From NCBI GenBank assembly GCA_007026445.1, contig VDMD01000019.1, forward strand, positions 186,001-250,000: a stretch of DNA of 64,000 bases, read 5' to 3'. A program made the translations under genes and the position numbers. The notes beneath the pieces are model-generated. The model had not been told where the DNA came from. It searched no databases and saw only the letters and a list, made by a program, of their open reading frames with translations. Within the stretch, counting starts at the first letter, position 1, and the number at the start of each line of letters is the position of its first letter. This document shows, piece after piece, positions 31,891 to 44,212 of the stretch. The DNA is from Schizophyllum amplum. Its lineage: Eukaryota; Basidiomycota; Agaricomycetes; Agaricales; Schizophyllaceae.

Positions 31891-34800
31891 GTTAGCTGCC
31901 TAAGGAGTGGTACCAGCCAAATAGCGGCAGATATACAGTGCTTTGTGTAGGTGGTCCTGGGATGGATTAGCAGCGAACTGTGACAGCTTGGTCACTGCGT
32001 ACGCAATGTCAGAGCGAGAGCCCAACATGATGAAGAGAAGCGACCCAATCACCGATTGGAACTTCTGACGGAGAGCGGGATCAACCTCATCCTCGTTTGG
32101 CAATGAAGTGTATCCAGCCGGCAGAGGGGTTGGTGCGAACTTGGCGTTCTGCATCCCAAAGCGTTGCAGCACCTTGTCAAGATATGGAACCTGATCAATC
32201 TTGATCTTAGATCCCTCTCGAGTGATGCGTAAGGAAAGGCACGGGTTTTGAAAACCCGCCGGGTCACGGGTAGGATCAGGTCACGGGTACGGGTACGGGT
32301 CGCACTCGGCCGACCCGCCAACCCGCCACAACCCGTGGGAAATCCGTGAAAACCCCCGCCAATAAAAGCTCAATTTCGAGGCTGTGGGCGTCAGGTTTGC
32401 TGGAGGGCTACGGCATATAAGACACAGCCAGTAACACGCAAAAACGCACTCAAAATCGGCCACAATTTTGCCACCATCAATGCGCGCGGCGGCGACGTAG
32501 CTCGGCAATCCGGTCCGATGCGCCGCACGCCCGCAATCAACGCGTCTTGTTCTTCAACCACGACTACCCCGACCTTGCGGCTGCCTCTTGGCCACCCGCT
32601 TCCGTTATCTCGACCTCGTCCACCTCAGACATCGCATACTATGGTCTCTTAGCAGCCAATTACGGCACAACAAGTCGAAAGAGGCGGATGACACCGCTTG
32701 AGGGGCAGGCCTGCGCAGACGCGCCTCCAGGTGCGTAGCTGCGCCCCGCAGGAGTTTATTTACTGACAAGTATGTGTTACAGCGCTCTAGAGCGAACAGC
32801 GCGAGAAGCCACGGTCGCACTAGCGAAGGCCGCTCGCTCGCGCCTCGCCGGATGTCAACGACGACGCGCACAGCGCCCGGTGCGCATCTCGCACACCCTG
32901 CGCTCATCTTCGAGGCGCTTAGACCCCACCCCTCCTCCCGCCCCGCATGAGCGCGTAGCTCGCCCCTGACCAAGAGCCAAGCCGCTCGAGGACTCACCGC
33001 ACCGGGACTTCGCGGTGCGGCTCTTGGTCAGGGCCCCGAACCCTTCAGCGGCTTCAAGCTTCAACAAGGGCGGGGAGGTGTATGTACTATGTGTACACTG
33101 CACTGGCGCCGGCTGCAAGCAAGCTGCAGCGGCACAATCAGCCAGAGGCGGCCTTTCCTGCTGCATCGTGGTTGCATCGCGGCCTCCCCCGTGTCTCTGT
33201 CTACCCCCATGTATATAAGGTATATAGACAATATACATGCCCTACATAGTTCATAATAAGCAGTGCGAGGAGCCAACGCCACCGTCAGTGCATGCAAACA
33301 TCCCCCGCACACTCTGAGCCACGACCCGTGGTGTACCCGCGGGTAATCCGTGTATCTAACCCGTCTCGCGGGTACGGGTTTTTCACGGGTACGGGTACGG
33401 GTCAGCCCCAGAAACCCGGGGGTAGACCCGTGCCTTTCCTTAGTGATGCGCATGCACAAGAATTCCTCAGTAATCTCCTGATTACGGCAATCCCATCGCT
33501 TGTTGAACTCTGCCTTGAGAAAGGCGAGGAGCGACTTGTCCTTTGAGAAGAACAGGGCATCATCCACGTAGACAATGATGACGGCAAAGCGTCCCTTAGA
33601 GTCTTGGTAGATGAAGACGCCGGCATCCGATGTGAGTCGAACCCAGCCCATGGCTTTTGCGGACTTTGTCAGCGCTTTCCGCCAAGAGAATGCAGCTTGT
33701 TTGAGTCTGTAGATCGCCTTGTACAAGCGCATGACTTTGTGCTCTTGGCCCTTGGCAACGAAGCCTTCGGGTTGTTCCATGTAGACCTCTTCGTTCAGAT
33801 TGCCATATAGGAAGGCTTTCCTTACGTCGAGACCTGACATATGCCAGCCTTCAAGCGCTGCAAGCGCGATGGCCAGACAGAACATCTTGTACCTGACAAC
33901 AGGCGAGAATATCTTGTCATAGTCGATTCCCTCAACCTGACTGAAACCCTTGGCAACGAGGCGGGCTCGTTTGCGGCCATCAGATTTCTGATCAAAGACC
34001 CAGCGGCATTTGATGACCTTTCGTCCTTTCGGACGGTCCACAAGGGTATAGACCTTGCGCTGACGGAGTGCCTCAAGCTCCTCACGGCAAGCATCCAACC
34101 AATCCTTTTGTTGCGCTTTAGGCAACTTGGATATATCACGGAATGTCCAATCTCGGATATTGGACGTGTCAGGAATGTCCTCATCGTTGTCGACGGCTTT
34201 GGAGAGCAGCATTGTGATGAGTCCTACTCCCCCTTCCCGGCATAGCGTCTCTATGTGTGCCTCGTCATCGCCTAGATCATCAGAAGCACCTGCGCCAGAG
34301 TCTGGTTGTGAGCTAGAGCCGGGAACTCTATCATCACTGGAGGTCGTGTCTGACCGGGAGCGACCCGTGTCATTATCGCCGACCATCCTTTTCCAGCCTT
34401 TGCTGTTCTGAATGTCCCGGACAATGTCCGTTGGGTTCCGCTTCTCCCCATAGACGTTTCCTGGACGATTTGGCACTCGCCGCTCGCGAGTAGATCTCCG
34501 TGGTGCCTGTGGTTCCCTCTGCGCGGACAAGGAATACAGCTTGGAGTCTCATCCCTTCGCTGATGCGGCCAGTTCAGACGGTTCTGATTGCCATCATCAC
34601 CATCGTCATTTGAATCGGGACGGTGTGGAGCCGGAGGTGCGGGCGGTGGAAAATCATTGTCATCCGGCAATCCTCCTGGTTCCTGAAAGGATGGATCCTG
34701 TGGGTCCACTGGGTCGTCGTCACGCTGTGGGAAATATTCACCAACAGGGACGTGTGCACGACGCTTATTGCTGTCAGGACAGCGGGGGAACACCTTCTCG

Positions 34801-34990
34801 TCAAAGAGAGCGTGAGCTCCAGTGAACAGGGAGTTGTCTTTGCGCATGAACAAAAAGCCTTTCACACCATCGGGATTGCCAAGATACGTCATCAGCTCTG
34901 ATTTGGGCGATAGTTTGTTCTGGTGTTTCTCCTCTGGGATAAAGACGTATGCAGCACAACCAAAGACTCGCAAAAGCGAGACATCCGGCC
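31891..34990 (-). mobile_element. Decayed Ty1/copia fragment (integrase C-part, RT, part of RNase H)
   Basis: Minus strand. From right to left: a post-integrase segment (RVFGCAAYVFIPEEKHQNKLS) in one frame to about 34560, then a shifted frame from about 34530 with RRVPNRPGNVYGE and a full RT fingers-palm (WVFDQKSDGRKRARLVAKGF, LDVRKAFLYG, YRLKQAAFSWRKAL, VIIVYVDDALFFSK). The RT is interrupted at 33442-32230 by a hAT-like element and resumes with VPYLDKVLQRFGMQNAKF, SVIGSLLFIMLGSRSDIAYA and YICRYLAGTT before ending at the KDZ border. Gag, protease, integrase core and LTRs are missing. An old, non-autonomous remnant. Confidence 0.9.
32230..33442. mobile_element. Non-autonomous hAT-like element, 1,213 bp
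   Basis: Perfect 17-bp TIRs TAAGGAAAGGCACGGGT at both ends (inverted), flanked by perfect 8-bp duplications GTGATGCG (32222-32229 and 33443-33450). Both subterminal zones are dense in ACGGGT/ACCCGT hexamers, likely transposase sites. The interior has no recognisable transposase; it holds a hairpin-forming pair (CCTGACCAAGAGCC near 32967 and its inverse near 33023) and a palindromic ATATAC-rich segment near 33213-33240. Excision with one duplication restores the copia RT frame. Confidence 0.92.
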
Positions 34991-36765
34991 AAGGGAGTGT
35001 CGAACTAAAAATAGCGCACCGGGGGTGGGGAGGGAGGGGGGGTCGGCAGCCTGCTTAAAATTATTTGGACCTCCTTTGAATTACGCTCTAGGGCTGCTCT
35101 GTGCATCTCAATACCCATGATTTACTCATATGTAGGCTATACATACATCCCCCACAGCAGCTTCTCTCATATTCGACGAGACACAGGCAACTTGCAGGCA
35201 ACTGGCTCTTGCACGCGCACAGTCACGTGGCCAACATTCGGATTTCGATGACACCCAAACTTCTGACTTTGAATAAAAATGAGACATAATTAGCTCTAAA
35301 TAAGTTCAGATGTTGATAAATAGTGCGACAAGAGGGTATAAGAACCTGCAAAACCCGCGCCGACACGCCAGCTGCTAAAACAGCAATTGCCGAGTGTACA
35401 TCCTATCATGTGAGGGGGAGGGGGGGAGGGGTAACCGGTCTACAAAGAATTTGGACCTGCAGTCATTTTCTGCAAACCTGGCACCCCCTTGGTTTGAGCT
35501 ATCATTATATGGCCACGGGCCCTACTTACTTGTGTACCCGTGGCCTGCAGGGGCGACCAAGGGGTGGGTGCCGGTGCAGTAAGAGATCTCGACCATGACA
35601 GCGCGATTTGGGATACACAATGGAGATGAGGACAAGACGAGGAGATTAGTCCCATTGTATGCCAGCCCGATCTCAGCCTACACCACGACTGTCCCTCTCT
35701 CCTCAACACATTTCGCTGCCGTTGTTACTACACCAACACCATCCACACCAGCAACTTCCGCATGCCCCGACGCGGACAGCGTACGGCCTCAGACAGCTGA
35801 GCTCGCAAGGTTATTGCAAAACACCCAAGCAACTGCTTGGCGGCTTATTGCAATAATAGCGAATGACTTACTTGCACAGCCACAGGCCCCTCCCGAGCCT
35901 TCCAGTGGGGGTCCCGGCCTCCGGGGGCATACCAGGCGGTGCGCGCGTGCTCGCCTGATTAGGCAGGGGGCGGTGCATGGGCGCGCGCTAGGCGGCATTG
36001 ATGGTGCTTCCCGTTCGGGAAAGGCGGTTGATCGCTGCTCGTGCAGGTGTGCGCGCACGCTGCTGTAATATGTGTAAACAATGCATGTAAAGTGTATATA
36101 TAGGGAAAATATCATGAAAAGTGTTCAAAAGCACAGCAAAAAAATTGCCGGCTCTTGATTGGTGCGCACGGGATGCGTAGGTACTCGTGCGTGGGTGGGG
36201 GTTTATGTAGCAATGGGGGGAGGACCGTTGAGGTGTCAAACGGGCCCGGTGAGGGGCTAGTTGCGCCGTAGCAGGGTGGGCACATGCAGGTGACACTGCT
36301 GGCAGTGGGAGGAAGCGGGCGGGGCCACCGCTGCGTGCGGCTGGTATTCAACTGGCTGTGGGACCAATACAAGAGGAGGGGGGCGCTTGCGCAGGCCGTG
36401 AAGGGCCAGGGAGGGTACGAGAGGGTTCGAGCACGGTGGCGTGGGTGGCTACGTAACGCGCGATCGCGCCGTCGTCGCTTGCCCCGTGCACGCTGATGCC
36501 GCCAGCGCTTAGCGCGCAGTTCCCCACGCCTACTGGATAGGCGCAGAGGCACGCGGCGGCATAGCGGATGGCGCGGGAGGGTGTCCTCTGCCTCTGTGCA
36601 TGTCACCTGTAGCAGTAGCCCTTTTGCAAAAGATGATGGACTTGCCTGGGGCTTGAATTGCAAATCCTATGGACCACCTCCCCACACAGCCACCTGCCCC
36701 TCCCGGGCATGCCGTAGGGGGCACTGGCTCACGGGGGCTCACCGGGCCACCACCCCACCTGGTGC

Positions 36766-37060
36766 GGTAAGACATTTTAAAAGGAACCCGATAACTGTCT
36801 GATGGTCAGTTGAAAAGGTAGCGACAGGCCTACCACACAGCCACAGGCCCCTCCCGGGTATCCCAGAGGGGGGTCTGGCTTGCGGGTGGCTGCCGGGCCA
36901 TCGCCCCTAAACAGGCAGGGGCCCGCGAGCCGTCTGCCGGGCGCGCCCAGCTCGCCCTTGCGCTCGCGTGCGCGCCAAATCGCCTTCCCGTTTGGGCACG
37001 GCTGTGATCGGCGTGCTCGGGGGTGTTGCGTGCGTGCCCCGCCGCCGCTGCTGCCGCTGC
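36766..37060 (+). repeat. Dispersed G/C-rich repeat, forward copy
   Basis: Begins GGTAAGACATTTTAAAAGGA and proceeds through CACACAGCCACAGGCCCCTC. The same order of blocks occurs inverted at about 39570-39912. Shorter relatives of the CAGCCAC-GCCCCTCCCG core lie at 35874-35960 and 36677-36740. Confidence 0.75.
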
Positions 37061-39569
37061 TCGTCACTCATAGGTCAAAGGAAAGATGTAGATCGAATAG
37101 AATACATGAAGTATATGTATAGAAGGCAAGGGGAAGGGGAATATGTAAGAGAAGCGTGTAAAAGCGCGAAATAAAAATTTTACGTGCTCGCGGCACGTCC
37201 GTTGGGCGGGCGGCGCATGGGTGGGCAAGCAAAGAAAAGATGGGAAGGGGTGTGGGTGTGGTGGTAGAGAATCTTGACTAGCCTAGGAAAGGGCTCGTTG
37301 CTGGTAAGGGGAGCAGCGCGGGAGGCGGCGCGGCAACGGCACACACGGCCCCCGTGCGGGCGCTGGGCCTATGGGCGCCGCCCGGACGGCGAACGCGCTA
37401 GCGCAACATACACAGCAGCCAGTCAATTGCTCGAACTGGCTGTGTGTGCTCTGCATACGGCGGGAGCAGGGGATGAGGGCGGACCGGCGGACACCGCTTG
37501 CCCGCAGCGCAGAGGCCGTGAGCGGAGGCCGTGTTTTGCTGCCCGTCCGCGTTATAGACATGGTGGGGGCGAGTCCAGGGTACAGAGGCATGCAGGGCGC
37601 CGCGCTCGGGGCCGCGAGTTTGCCGGTGCAAGGGGTACTCAAGCGTACCCTCGCACGACGCCTGTGCACGCTGCTGCGGCCTGGGATGGGAATGGGGGAG
37701 GTGGTGGTGCCGCTGAGAGGGCGCTTGAAGATGTGCCGGACATGTTAGACATGTTGCATCTTGTGCGGCGTGTACGCGTGTCCTGTCGTTGTGAGGGGAG
37801 AGAGTGATTGCGGGCCGGGCATGAACAGCGGCAAGCGCGTCTACAGCGCAATGGCACCTTCAAGCCCGCCCCGCCTGTAAGATAGAATGTATGAAATTAT
37901 AATAAGCCAAAAGAGCGCTCGCTGAGCATCTCCACGTACCTGCAGCGCGGGATCGCGTGCGCAACGCGCATCCCGTGCTCTGCTTCCAATATCTTGCCTT
38001 GAGCCAAAGATTTCCCGCAAGAATTTGAGGGGGAGGAGCGCAACGGCTTGTTCGACGGGCTGTTGAGGGCGGCGAGGAGGCGGGGGCAACCGGACGGCCG
38101 TGGTTGTCGAGGTTCGAGGTCGACGCGCGCTGATCGTCCGCGCTCGGCGTGTCGGGCCGATCTCCGAAGCTCGTTGCCGACGCGCTAGACGTTGCCGTGT
38201 GATTTCGGAGGCGTCTCAGCGCGGTTTTGAAGGCAGGAGCCTGTAGATTACACCTGATAGTGAAGATTCTGAGAAAGAATCATCTTTTGATCTTCAAAAT
38301 TGAGGCCTTGGGCGGTACTTTTATACAGATAGGTATGCTGCAGATTCACCTATTTCTTAACGAATACTGGAGCCATATGAGGCCTTATACTACCTGGAGG
38401 AGATTCAGTCAAAGCTGGGATGAGTACATACACTCCAATGAGGCTAATTACAGTTATTTTTGGACCCTGTATCTCTCTAGATGAATTAGATATAGGCATA
38501 GATTAACTGGCAAGCTCACAACTGCAGTACTTATTGAACTTCTAGGTTTTTTGTGAGACATTGTCAGCAGGATAAGAACTATAGTAGCTGATTTAGGCTC
38601 TAATACATTGATTCTGAGAAAGTCCAAAGCCATACGAGGCCGTGTAGAGCGAGGAACGCGCTATGTCGCCCCGCAAACGCGCTCAAAATGAGCGCGTTCG
38701 TGACGTGACATAACGCGTTGCGCTCCCTCTCGCCGCCATCCACAACCCGCCGCTCGCTCAAAAGCGAGTCGATCGCCATCGCGAACAGAACAGTGGGGAC
38801 GCGGAGGGACCAAGGACAATCCACCACAGGTGCGTGGTCATCAACTACATAGAACACAGACACTGACCGCGTTTCCACAGTAGCTGCAGGGTGTGCGCGC
38901 GCTCGCGTACGCTCCGCAGCTGCTTCGCCGCCTTTACCACATCCCCGGGCGACACTACAACACCCATGATGGCCTCCCAGAAACCGCTGCTGCCGCCATG
39001 CGTGCATCCACCGCCCCCCATCCCCACCCCGCGCGTGTTTGGGAGGAGAGCACTTGTTCGCCTCCTGACACCTCGCCTACCTTGAAGAGCGTCCTAGCGG
39101 GCTCGATGCAGGTAGGCGAGAGTATGCGCTAGGCGTGCACGCCGCTCGCATCCTCTGCAAGCGAGCAAGGACGACCCGAATGAGGTGCCGAACGGTTACC
39201 CGCGCCACCGACCCCCCAGCCTCTGCCCGTCCCGCATCCAACCCCTGCCCCTACGGCATGCTCAGACCAACACCTAGGGGCATGCAGGCCGCTATCCGCG
39301 CCAGCGGACGGCTGATCGCCGCCCCGCCATTGTCCCTCGCACCCGCGCCGCGCCGCCCTCCCGCGCCACCCAAATCCGCCATGACGAGCCCATAAAATGG
39401 GCTCGTCTTCCACTTCCCTACACCTACTCCATCCCCCCCATGTCCCCTTACCCTCGCATCCACCCGCGCATCTCGCGCGCTGCCGCAAAGCGACCGCGAA
39501 AATTTTCGCGGCGCTTTCACGCGCTTTTTCTGTTCTTTTTACAGCACTTTTACATCTATCTACCTTATG

Positions 39570-39912
39570 TACATGCTATATACCTCTAATATACCTATTC
39601 TATCCACCTAGAGGCAAGCAAGGGGGAGAACGGCGGCAGCGGCAGCGGCGGCGCGCAAAGCCCCCGAGCGCGCCAATCGACCGCCCTGCCATAACGAGAA
39701 GGCGCATGGCGGGCGCGAGCGCGAGCCGGGCGTGAGCGGCGGCTGGCCCACGTGCTCCTGCTGTTTACGGGCGACGGCTCGCCACACTGCCGGTGAGCCG
39801 GACCCCCTCCGGAAGGCCCGGGAGGGGTCGGTGGCTGTGTGGTGAGCTTGTCGCGTCCTTTTCAACTGAGCGTCAGGCACTTATCGGGTTCCTTTTAAAA
39901 TGTCTTACCACA
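39570..39912 (-). repeat. Dispersed G/C-rich repeat, inverted copy
   Basis: Reverse-complement relative of 36766-37060: TAAGACATTTTAAAAGGAAC block, CAGTTGAAAAGG block, CACACAGCCACCGACCCCTC block, then a G/C-rich variable part. Divergence is visible, so these are family members rather than a recent duplication. Confidence 0.75.
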
Positions 39913-40979
39913 TCAGCTGACCACCCCTAGGCAGCCTGATTAGGCAGGTATCCGCGGGTGGCTCGCCTCGCACGCCCGGCTCGCCGCCACGCGTCGCGTG
40001 CGCTGCTGACCGCCTTCCCGTTTAGGCAGGGCGGGCAATCGGCGCGCTCGGGGCGCCGCGTGCGCACTGCGCCGCCGCCGCTGGCGCTCTCGGTCGCTTT
40101 CAGCTTGATTGAAAAGTATATATTGTATATATAATGTTGGTGAGTTAGGAATGAAATGACTAACGAACTCTTTACCACCTGGCTCGCAGAGCGTTTTCAA
40201 GCCACCTATAAAAGTGCAACCAATCACTTTTACGTGATATTTAGTCAACCAGAATTACGTGAGAAGCGGGAATTTCGCCGCGCGGGCTCTGCCACGCAAA
40301 TCCTTGTTTAAGTACACTGTACAGCCTCCCTGTCTTTTTTCTTCCAGCTCGTCTTAGTTGAGCAAGAGCCTTGGCTCCTAAGTATTCCACCACAGAGAGA
40401 AAACTCTCTATTTCTACGACTTCGACAGCCTCTCCGTCGGACGCCTCGGCTTTGGAAATTTGACAACTTGATTGCATCCGTCGGATTCGCGGACCGGTGC
40501 GTTAACGTGCTTGTTTCCTCAAGCCGACGGGGCACTAACGGGCCGTCCGGCCAGTCGCCTGTACCTCGCAGTGGCACCATTACAACTGCATTGCCGAGGA
40601 GTGGCTCTGTAATAGGACAACCGTGTGGCTTGTCGCGCTGCCTAAGGATCAGCATTGCTTGCAACCAGACGCGTGATCAACCACCCTCGGCATCTGCCGA
40701 CTTGCGCCACTTGCACCGGCGCAAGTGGAACCAATCGGCTTGCACTTTTGTGTTTCTCGTCACGACTCTTGTGATCGCCTCCCCTCGCCTCAAATCTCCT
40801 CAATCGACACCCCCCCCCCTTTCAATCCTCCCCAATTCCTATGCTGATCATCGTTGGCCAACGGAGGATCTGGTGGGTGAGGGGCTGTGGGCGCTAGCCG
40901 TCAAATGTGCGTCCCCTCCATGCCTCTCTTGTACTGGAAACTGACAAACAATCTTTCACAGGTGCCATAGTGCTACTAG

Positions 40980-43962
40980 GCAGGATAAGTTGTCTTCACG
41001 TGCTCGAGCTGATGAAGCTCAGGGACCTTTCTCCACATCTGCGCACCGTCAACTTTGCGCCCCCGCACCCTCACCGACACGCTTCCTCAACGCGCACCTC
41101 GCCGTCTTCCCCACGACCTCTTCCTCGCCGTCTCACACTTGCTGAGGAGCGCCCGTATGGAAAGGAGGGGGAGTATGGCAGGGAGGAGTATACGCGCGGC
41201 GAAGCCTCGTATGCACGACCTAGCGAGGACCAGGCGCTGCTGGGTGACTACTCGTACGCGCAACCCAACACAGAGGACTGCGCCCCACGACCGGGTACGG
41301 GGACCGCGGGCCGCTGGGCGAGCTCTCGTATGCACGATCTGGCGACTACTCGTATGCACGACCGAGTACGGAGGACCACGCCCCCCGGCCAAGCACACAG
41401 ATGTACGGGCAGGATGTGTATGTGAGGGAGTCGTGACCGGGGCTGCCGGCGCCGCCTGGGAGGGTGGGTGATGTGATGCTGGGGAGGGTGACGTGCCGCC
41501 GCCTGGGAGAGCGGGTGAGGCGTCAACATCACGTGCGCCACCGAGTTTGTACGTGCCTCCTGCAACGCATCCACCGCCGACTTTGCCACATCCCTACGTG
41601 TTCGGATTGACCACGATACATGAAGATGAGGAGGAGGGGGAAGAGCCGGTGAAGGAGCTAGGCATCTTACGACGGCAGCGCAGTCAGACCACAAGCGAGG
41701 GTGAGTATTTTTGCCGGCGGTCACACTCGCACTCGCACTCCAGCTCGTGGAGCCGCAGTGCTGGGCACGCAGTGAAGGCCAGCGCGCGCGGTGCAGCTGC
41801 TCTCTGCAGGTCTGGCGGTCAGCCTCTGCTCACGCCCATGTCGGAGCGGCGGGAGGAGGACTGGGGCAATGTGCGCTCGACGGACCGTCTTTCGCCTATC
41901 GTCGCACAGCGCTCGCCGACATAGCAAGACTTTGCGGCCCGTCTTGGTCCATCGCCGACGCCGTCGAAGGTCGGTGTCGTGCTCTTGACGCTGCCGCCCG
42001 CGTCCTTGTCAGGTCATGCCAAGGAGGACGAGCAGGAGCTCGGTGATGGATTCCGTTTTCCGGCGCATCCGTACACGCAGGGCGGCCGGTTCACGGTCAC
42101 GCCGCGCGCGCCGCCGATTGGTCCATCCACCAGCGGAGGCGGTCGAGGCGCTGAGTACGCCGGCGCTCACCCCTCACATGTCTCGTGGCCTTCACAGGAT
42201 GGGCTGCTGCATCCGTATGCGGCTGCTCAGGCCGGCGCGCGGGAGTCGTATCAGGGCTTAGTGGCTCAACTCTGCCCCGACTCGGATGCTCTGCCGTCTG
42301 CTGCGTTGTGGACTGTGTATTCGCCATCGGGCGTGTTGTGTGAAGTCCTTCCTGCAGCTCTGCGGTACTCGCTGTATATTTCCGAGTTCCCCGACGATGG
42401 CGCTCAGGAACTGCAAGCTCCGCCACGGGTGACGTACGACCCGAACACGCCGCCCATCGGCCCCGAAGCGCGTAACTCGACCATGATATTGGATACTGTC
42501 GGCGTGGGCGAGGCGCTGGCAAACGCGCTCGGTGGGAGTAGTCGGGGGAGGAAGGCTCAACAAGATGGCGAGCGGGATGTGTAGCGACGCGCGAGCTGCA
42601 TACTGTCGCGGAAACAAGCAGCGAACTCAACGTGAGGACGCCCCCATCACACCTACCTCATCGTCGGCCTGTGCAGTACGACGCGACGCGGCCGTCATAC
42701 TTCCAGACCAAGTCGGACAGCACTGCCCACACGCTCGCGTCCTCGCGCGTGCAGCCGGCGGCGATGCCGGACGACTTCCTGCAGATGGTCACGCCTCCTC
42801 TAGGCTGGCTGATGATGTGATGGCAGCAAGAGGGGAGCCCCCAATGCCGACATCTGTCTATCCTCTCGCACGCGTCGAGGAGGCTTCGACGAGGGCGCTA
42901 TTCGCCGTCAGGAAGCGGACACCTCGATACGCCCGCACAGCAGCGCAAAAATGCGTCCTCAGGGTCTTCTCCGGGTATCACGTCATTGTCATCCTCCCCG
43001 CAGATGTCGCCTCATCGGTTGGGGAGCGTGGATGACCCCAACAGCTTTCACGACCTAGTCTATCGACCGGGTGCATCACCGCCCATGAACGGCAGCTTTG
43101 GTGGACATCGTAGCTCCGGCTCTGGCGCGCATGTCTTTCAGCCAGGGATCGAGCGGCACGAGAGCATTGATGCCGCGTTTGAATTTGTCCCACCTTTTAT
43201 GTAGGAGCAGCGTGGGAGTGGTGTCAGTTGGGGTAGCGGGATCACGGCGCTCGCTCGTCAACTGTCGGCCGAGTTGCAGGAGATCGCGGAGTACCAGCGC
43301 TTGGCACCTGGTGGTGGTAGGCGAGACTCCTCGGAGGCGCAGTTCTTGCACGACGACGACTCGCAATATGCCGGGCCCAGGGACTCGCGGTACACGCTGG
43401 AGGCCGAGTCGAGGTACACGGTGGATGCGGAATCGCGGTACACGCGCGACACGGACTCATGCTTATGCTCGGGACTCGCAGTAAGTGCGTGGCGAGGATG
43501 CCCAGCAGTATGTGCCGCTGGTGCCACAGATCAACTTGCGGCAGTCTGTGGAGGCGGTCGTCCCGCTTCTTCGGACCTTGGTGACGAGCTGGGTGTTGCG
43601 CAGCTCGAGGATGATGGTACGTTACCCGAAGATATACGGCTTCCGGTACTGATCTCGGCTCAGATGCTGTGCAAATGGGCCTGGCCGTGCCACCGGCGAC
43701 ACCACCGGCGGACAGCAGTGATCCGCGCCGCTCGTTTACGGGCGACATGGCCTATTCTCATGATCACGAGGTGTTGTCCTCCGTGTCGCACAAGCGCTCC
43801 GATCTCAACACTCCTTCGCACTCGGACGAGCGTGGCCACTCCCTACAGCCTCCGTCTCTTCAGGCGCCAGCTGCATGACGTCCATGTCGGGTGGCTCCCG
43901 CATTTCTGGGCTTTCGGACTTCCCCGCGCCTCCGCCGAACCTGGATCTGACACCGGTGCACA
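40980..43962 (+). pseudogene. Decayed low-complexity (Ser/Pro/Tyr/Asp-rich) protein gene
   Basis: A trail of same-strand open segments in changing frames: YGREEYTRGEASYARPS, GELSYARSGDYSYARPS, HPYVFGLTTIHEDEEEG, FRFPAHPYTQGGRFTVTP, WTVYSPSGVLCEVLPAAL, SVDDPNSFHDLVYRPGA, ARQLSAELQEIAEYQRLA and DSRYTLEAESRYTVDAES. They share composition and order expected of one long protein, but stops and frameshifts interrupt them too often to be introns alone. The last open segment ends GLSDFPAPPPNLDLTPVH close to the hAT end at 43971, so hAT inserted near its 3' end. Composition recalls fungal disordered tails of membrane or regulatory proteins; identity unknown. Confidence 0.45.
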
Positions 43963-44212
43963 GGTCTCTGTAGGCAGTGGCACGGGTGCAACCCCGGGTG
44001 TCCCAGCACCGACCCGCACCCCGACCCCACAAGGTCGAGACCCCGTGCAAGGGTGTGGGGTCTATGCGGGGTCAGCGGGGTCAGCGGGTCAACCCCGGGT
44101 TTGTGTCAAAGCGGTTGCCTTTTTCGTGCACCCTGGCAAGGGTGCACAAAAAAGGAAGGTGCTCCGAATTCATTGTATGTACACAGACATGACATTCATT
44201 TGATAAAGACTA

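Larger units (their letters stand above)
34991..40979. other. Gene-poor repeat region
   Basis: 6 kb with no gene I can support. Short frames exist on both strands but none has recognisable domains. Contents: G/C-rich dispersed repeats (separate entries), an A/T-rich island at 38220-38610 with one 85-codon frame of no known family, and a C/T-rich stretch at 40790-40830. Confidence 0.5.

Noticed and set aside
38227..38484. An 85-codon frame in an AT-rich island as a transposase fragment (piggyBac-like impression)
   Set aside because: No catalytic or structural motif could be matched; only a vague compositional resemblance.
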